From Oopsacas minuta (Eukaryota > Porifera > Hexactinellida > Lyssacinosida > Leucopsacidae), in assembly GCA_024704765.1 (NCBI GenBank), contig JAKMXF010000244.1:177905-241904 (forward strand): 64,000 nt of DNA. The letters are read 5' to 3'. Every line of letters begins with the position of its first letter. The stretch's first letter is position 1. Both the position numbers and the translations under genes were made by a program. The notes beneath the pieces are model-generated. The model searched no databases. It had not been told where the DNA came from and saw only the letters and a list, made by a program, of their open reading frames with translations. This document shows, one piece after another, positions 62,244 to 64,000 of this stretch.

Positions 62244-64000
62244 CTATAACGAAAATATGTGAAAACGATGCAAATATATATTATGTGTATAAAGATAAAT
62301 TGAGGTATAAAACGATATAAAATTTCTGGTGTTCAAAAGATATCAATATACTCAGTTGAAGCCCATTTACTTATCATGGTACATTTATAAGCAGAAATAT
62401 TGCCACAAAAAATTCAATGCAATCGGACTTCGTATAGGTGTCGCGGAATTTGCTATAATGCGTGGTATAGAAACTCATTGAATATCAATCGTTTGATAGA
62501 AACCTTTCGAATATCCTTCTTCCGTGGCATTTGAGTAACTAAATAACAGTTATGAATATGGTAAATAACTAATTGGGCTATACTGGATGGTATCATCAAT
62601 TCATTTTGAGTACTTAAATTTATTCTGTGGGTCTGTCTCACTTTCATGTATGAAGATGCGAAATCGGTGAGGAGAGAATTATGAATCGGTGTATATTTCC
62701 TGTGTAGACTACCAACAATTTTCTCAGCCTATATTTCAATAAATATTTAGAATGTAAAATGTATTAGAGGATGAATAATCGAAATTTACAAAATTTTGTG
62801 ATGTCAAGTATACATCGAATGTTCCTGACCATTTTTAGATATATTGAGGTGTTGAGATAGCCATATAGCTTAATAACAAAATAATAGGGGACAATGGTGC
62901 ACCAACAATGAATATTTCATATGGGAAGAAAATGTAATTACGAAAAGCAAGTGTACTCCTCACAGACCCAAATGCGATACCCTTCTTTCTCCGGGGATTT
63001 CCAAAGATAACATCTGGATATAGGGTTTATAGGGTTTAAAACACATGAAAATTTGATCAATATGATGATATTCTAATATATATAGATAGGATTCAATAAG
63101 AATACAGCAGCAGACTCTGCTAAATACGATCAAATAGTGAGAAGGCCACAAGGGTGGATCTATGATTTCGGTAAGGGAGCGGGGAAAAAATTGCAAGCAG
63201 CTAGGTAGGGTTGAGACCATAAGTATTCTTCGCTATACGTTGCTATATGAACTCCGGAAAGAAGTTAAGTATATCAGTGTTATTATATACTTTTATGCGA
63301 TCTACTGATTCGATCGTGTAGCTCTGTATACTATCAATTCATTGCAAACTGTCTCTTGAAATAGTAACCTAAATGATCAGATCAATGTTGGTTGATTTTC
63401 GTTCATTAACTAGAAACCCACACGTATAAGGAAGTGGAGAATAGGGACTGTCTTAAGATTAATAGTTCTAATCAACTTGAAAGTTTAGTAGTAGAATTCA
63501 ATGTGAATCTACTACAAGTAGCTATTTTTGGGCGAGATTTATATAAAAACATTCATGTATTTATTGCTATAATCAATTAAAAAAACGAAATATAATTCTC
63601 AGAAAGTATTTTTGTACAAATTGTACCATAGTCAGACAAAAACCTTGGGAGATAGTATTTAAGTTTTAAAAATAATCTGTCCATGAATTTAAAGTTGTTG
63701 CAGGAAGTGGCTATACAAATTCACTCGAAGACGTCTGGTTAAAGGAGATTTGCAGTTGAATGTATAAGTGGGGAAGGGGATGCATCAGAAGAAATGCTAG
63801 AAAATTCGAAAGGTGCTCACTATGGGCAATTTAAACACAGCGATACATGGGGAGATCTTGTGTAAAGTGTGACAGCACTATTTATTTTGTTTTAACAAAC
63901 AATCAAAAAGAGTGACACATGGAGGGGATAGTTCAAAGATATTGGGAAATTTGCTTTACATAAGTTTGAAAGGCCCATTATGTAGAATTTGTCTAAGTTT
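62244..64000 (-). other. UBR4: UBR4 intron, continuing out of the window
   Basis: Sequence upstream of the CxxC exon. An open minus-strand frame at 62647-62453 does not match the UBR4 segment expected there and has no suitable donor. I see no gene in this stretch. Confidence 0.6.

Noticed and set aside
62453-62647. Minus-strand frame of 64 codons as the UBR4 exon upstream of the CxxC exon.
   Set aside because: It does not resemble the expected segment before LYENVQ and lacks a suitable donor in phase 1.
1-64000. tRNA, rRNA, CRISPR or bacterial operon features.
   Set aside because: None seen. The sequence is animal intronic DNA with spliced exons and transposons, so bacterial-type features are not expected.
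1-64000. A bias of transposon orientation relative to the UBR4 gene.
   Set aside because: Elements occur in both directions (six clear minus, five or more plus), so no bias can be claimed from this sample.

Overview
This is a strongly AT-rich piece of a multicellular animal genome. I think an invertebrate, probably an arthropod, because it carries a rich mix of mariner/Tc1-type transposons and an arthropod-type repeat-encoded protein family; a copepod would fit, but that is a guess. There are no bacterial features.

The only host gene I can support is on the minus strand. Four consecutive coding exons of a UBR4-type giant E3 ubiquitin ligase (Drosophila purity of essence/pushover family) lie at 62243-61936, 44326-44128, 9911-9589 and 6279-6080. 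All internal splice sites are GT/AG, the phases fit at every join, and the translation aligns without gaps in order to the UBR4 region that begins with four CxxC pairs and runs into the armadillo-like region. The rest of the gene lies outside the window on both sides, or is too diverged for me to find. The introns between the four exons are about 17.6 kb, 34.2 kb and 3.3 kb, so nearly the whole window is intron.

The two large introns are a graveyard of transposons. From left to right: a hAT end fragment (1-450); the 3.3 kb intron without a recognised gene (6.3-9.6 kb); a mariner (11934-15530) with a second element of its own inserted in it, which encodes an invertebrate repeat protein of unknown class; a 901-bp near-perfect foldback element (16079-16979); a DD41D transposon (17896-19272); a Tc1-like DD35E transposon (19459-20814); a 530-bp non-autonomous hAT element (21723-22252); a mariner (24059-25388); a decayed multi-ORF element with an OTU-protease motif and a transposase-like motif (about 27.4-31.1 kb); a ZBED-type hAT with perfect 8-bp target duplication (32206-34521); a very old mariner (about 35.2-36.1 kb); a DD37E transposon (37530-38865); and a mariner (41173-42470). 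In the 17.6 kb intron: a pogo/Tigger relic (about 45.6-47.4 kb); two copies of a foldback repeat with a TA-repeat centre (49.3-50.0 and 55.9-56.7 kb); a mariner that lacks a single base from being open through its transposase (51303-52635); a 246-bp MITE; two unassigned coding relics; and a DUF4371-type hAT relic (60.0-60.6 kb).

No transposase in the window is open from start to stop. The elements range from very old (35-36 kb) to recent (51.3-52.6 kb), so the introns have grown by repeated insertion over a long time while the exons and splice sites stayed intact.
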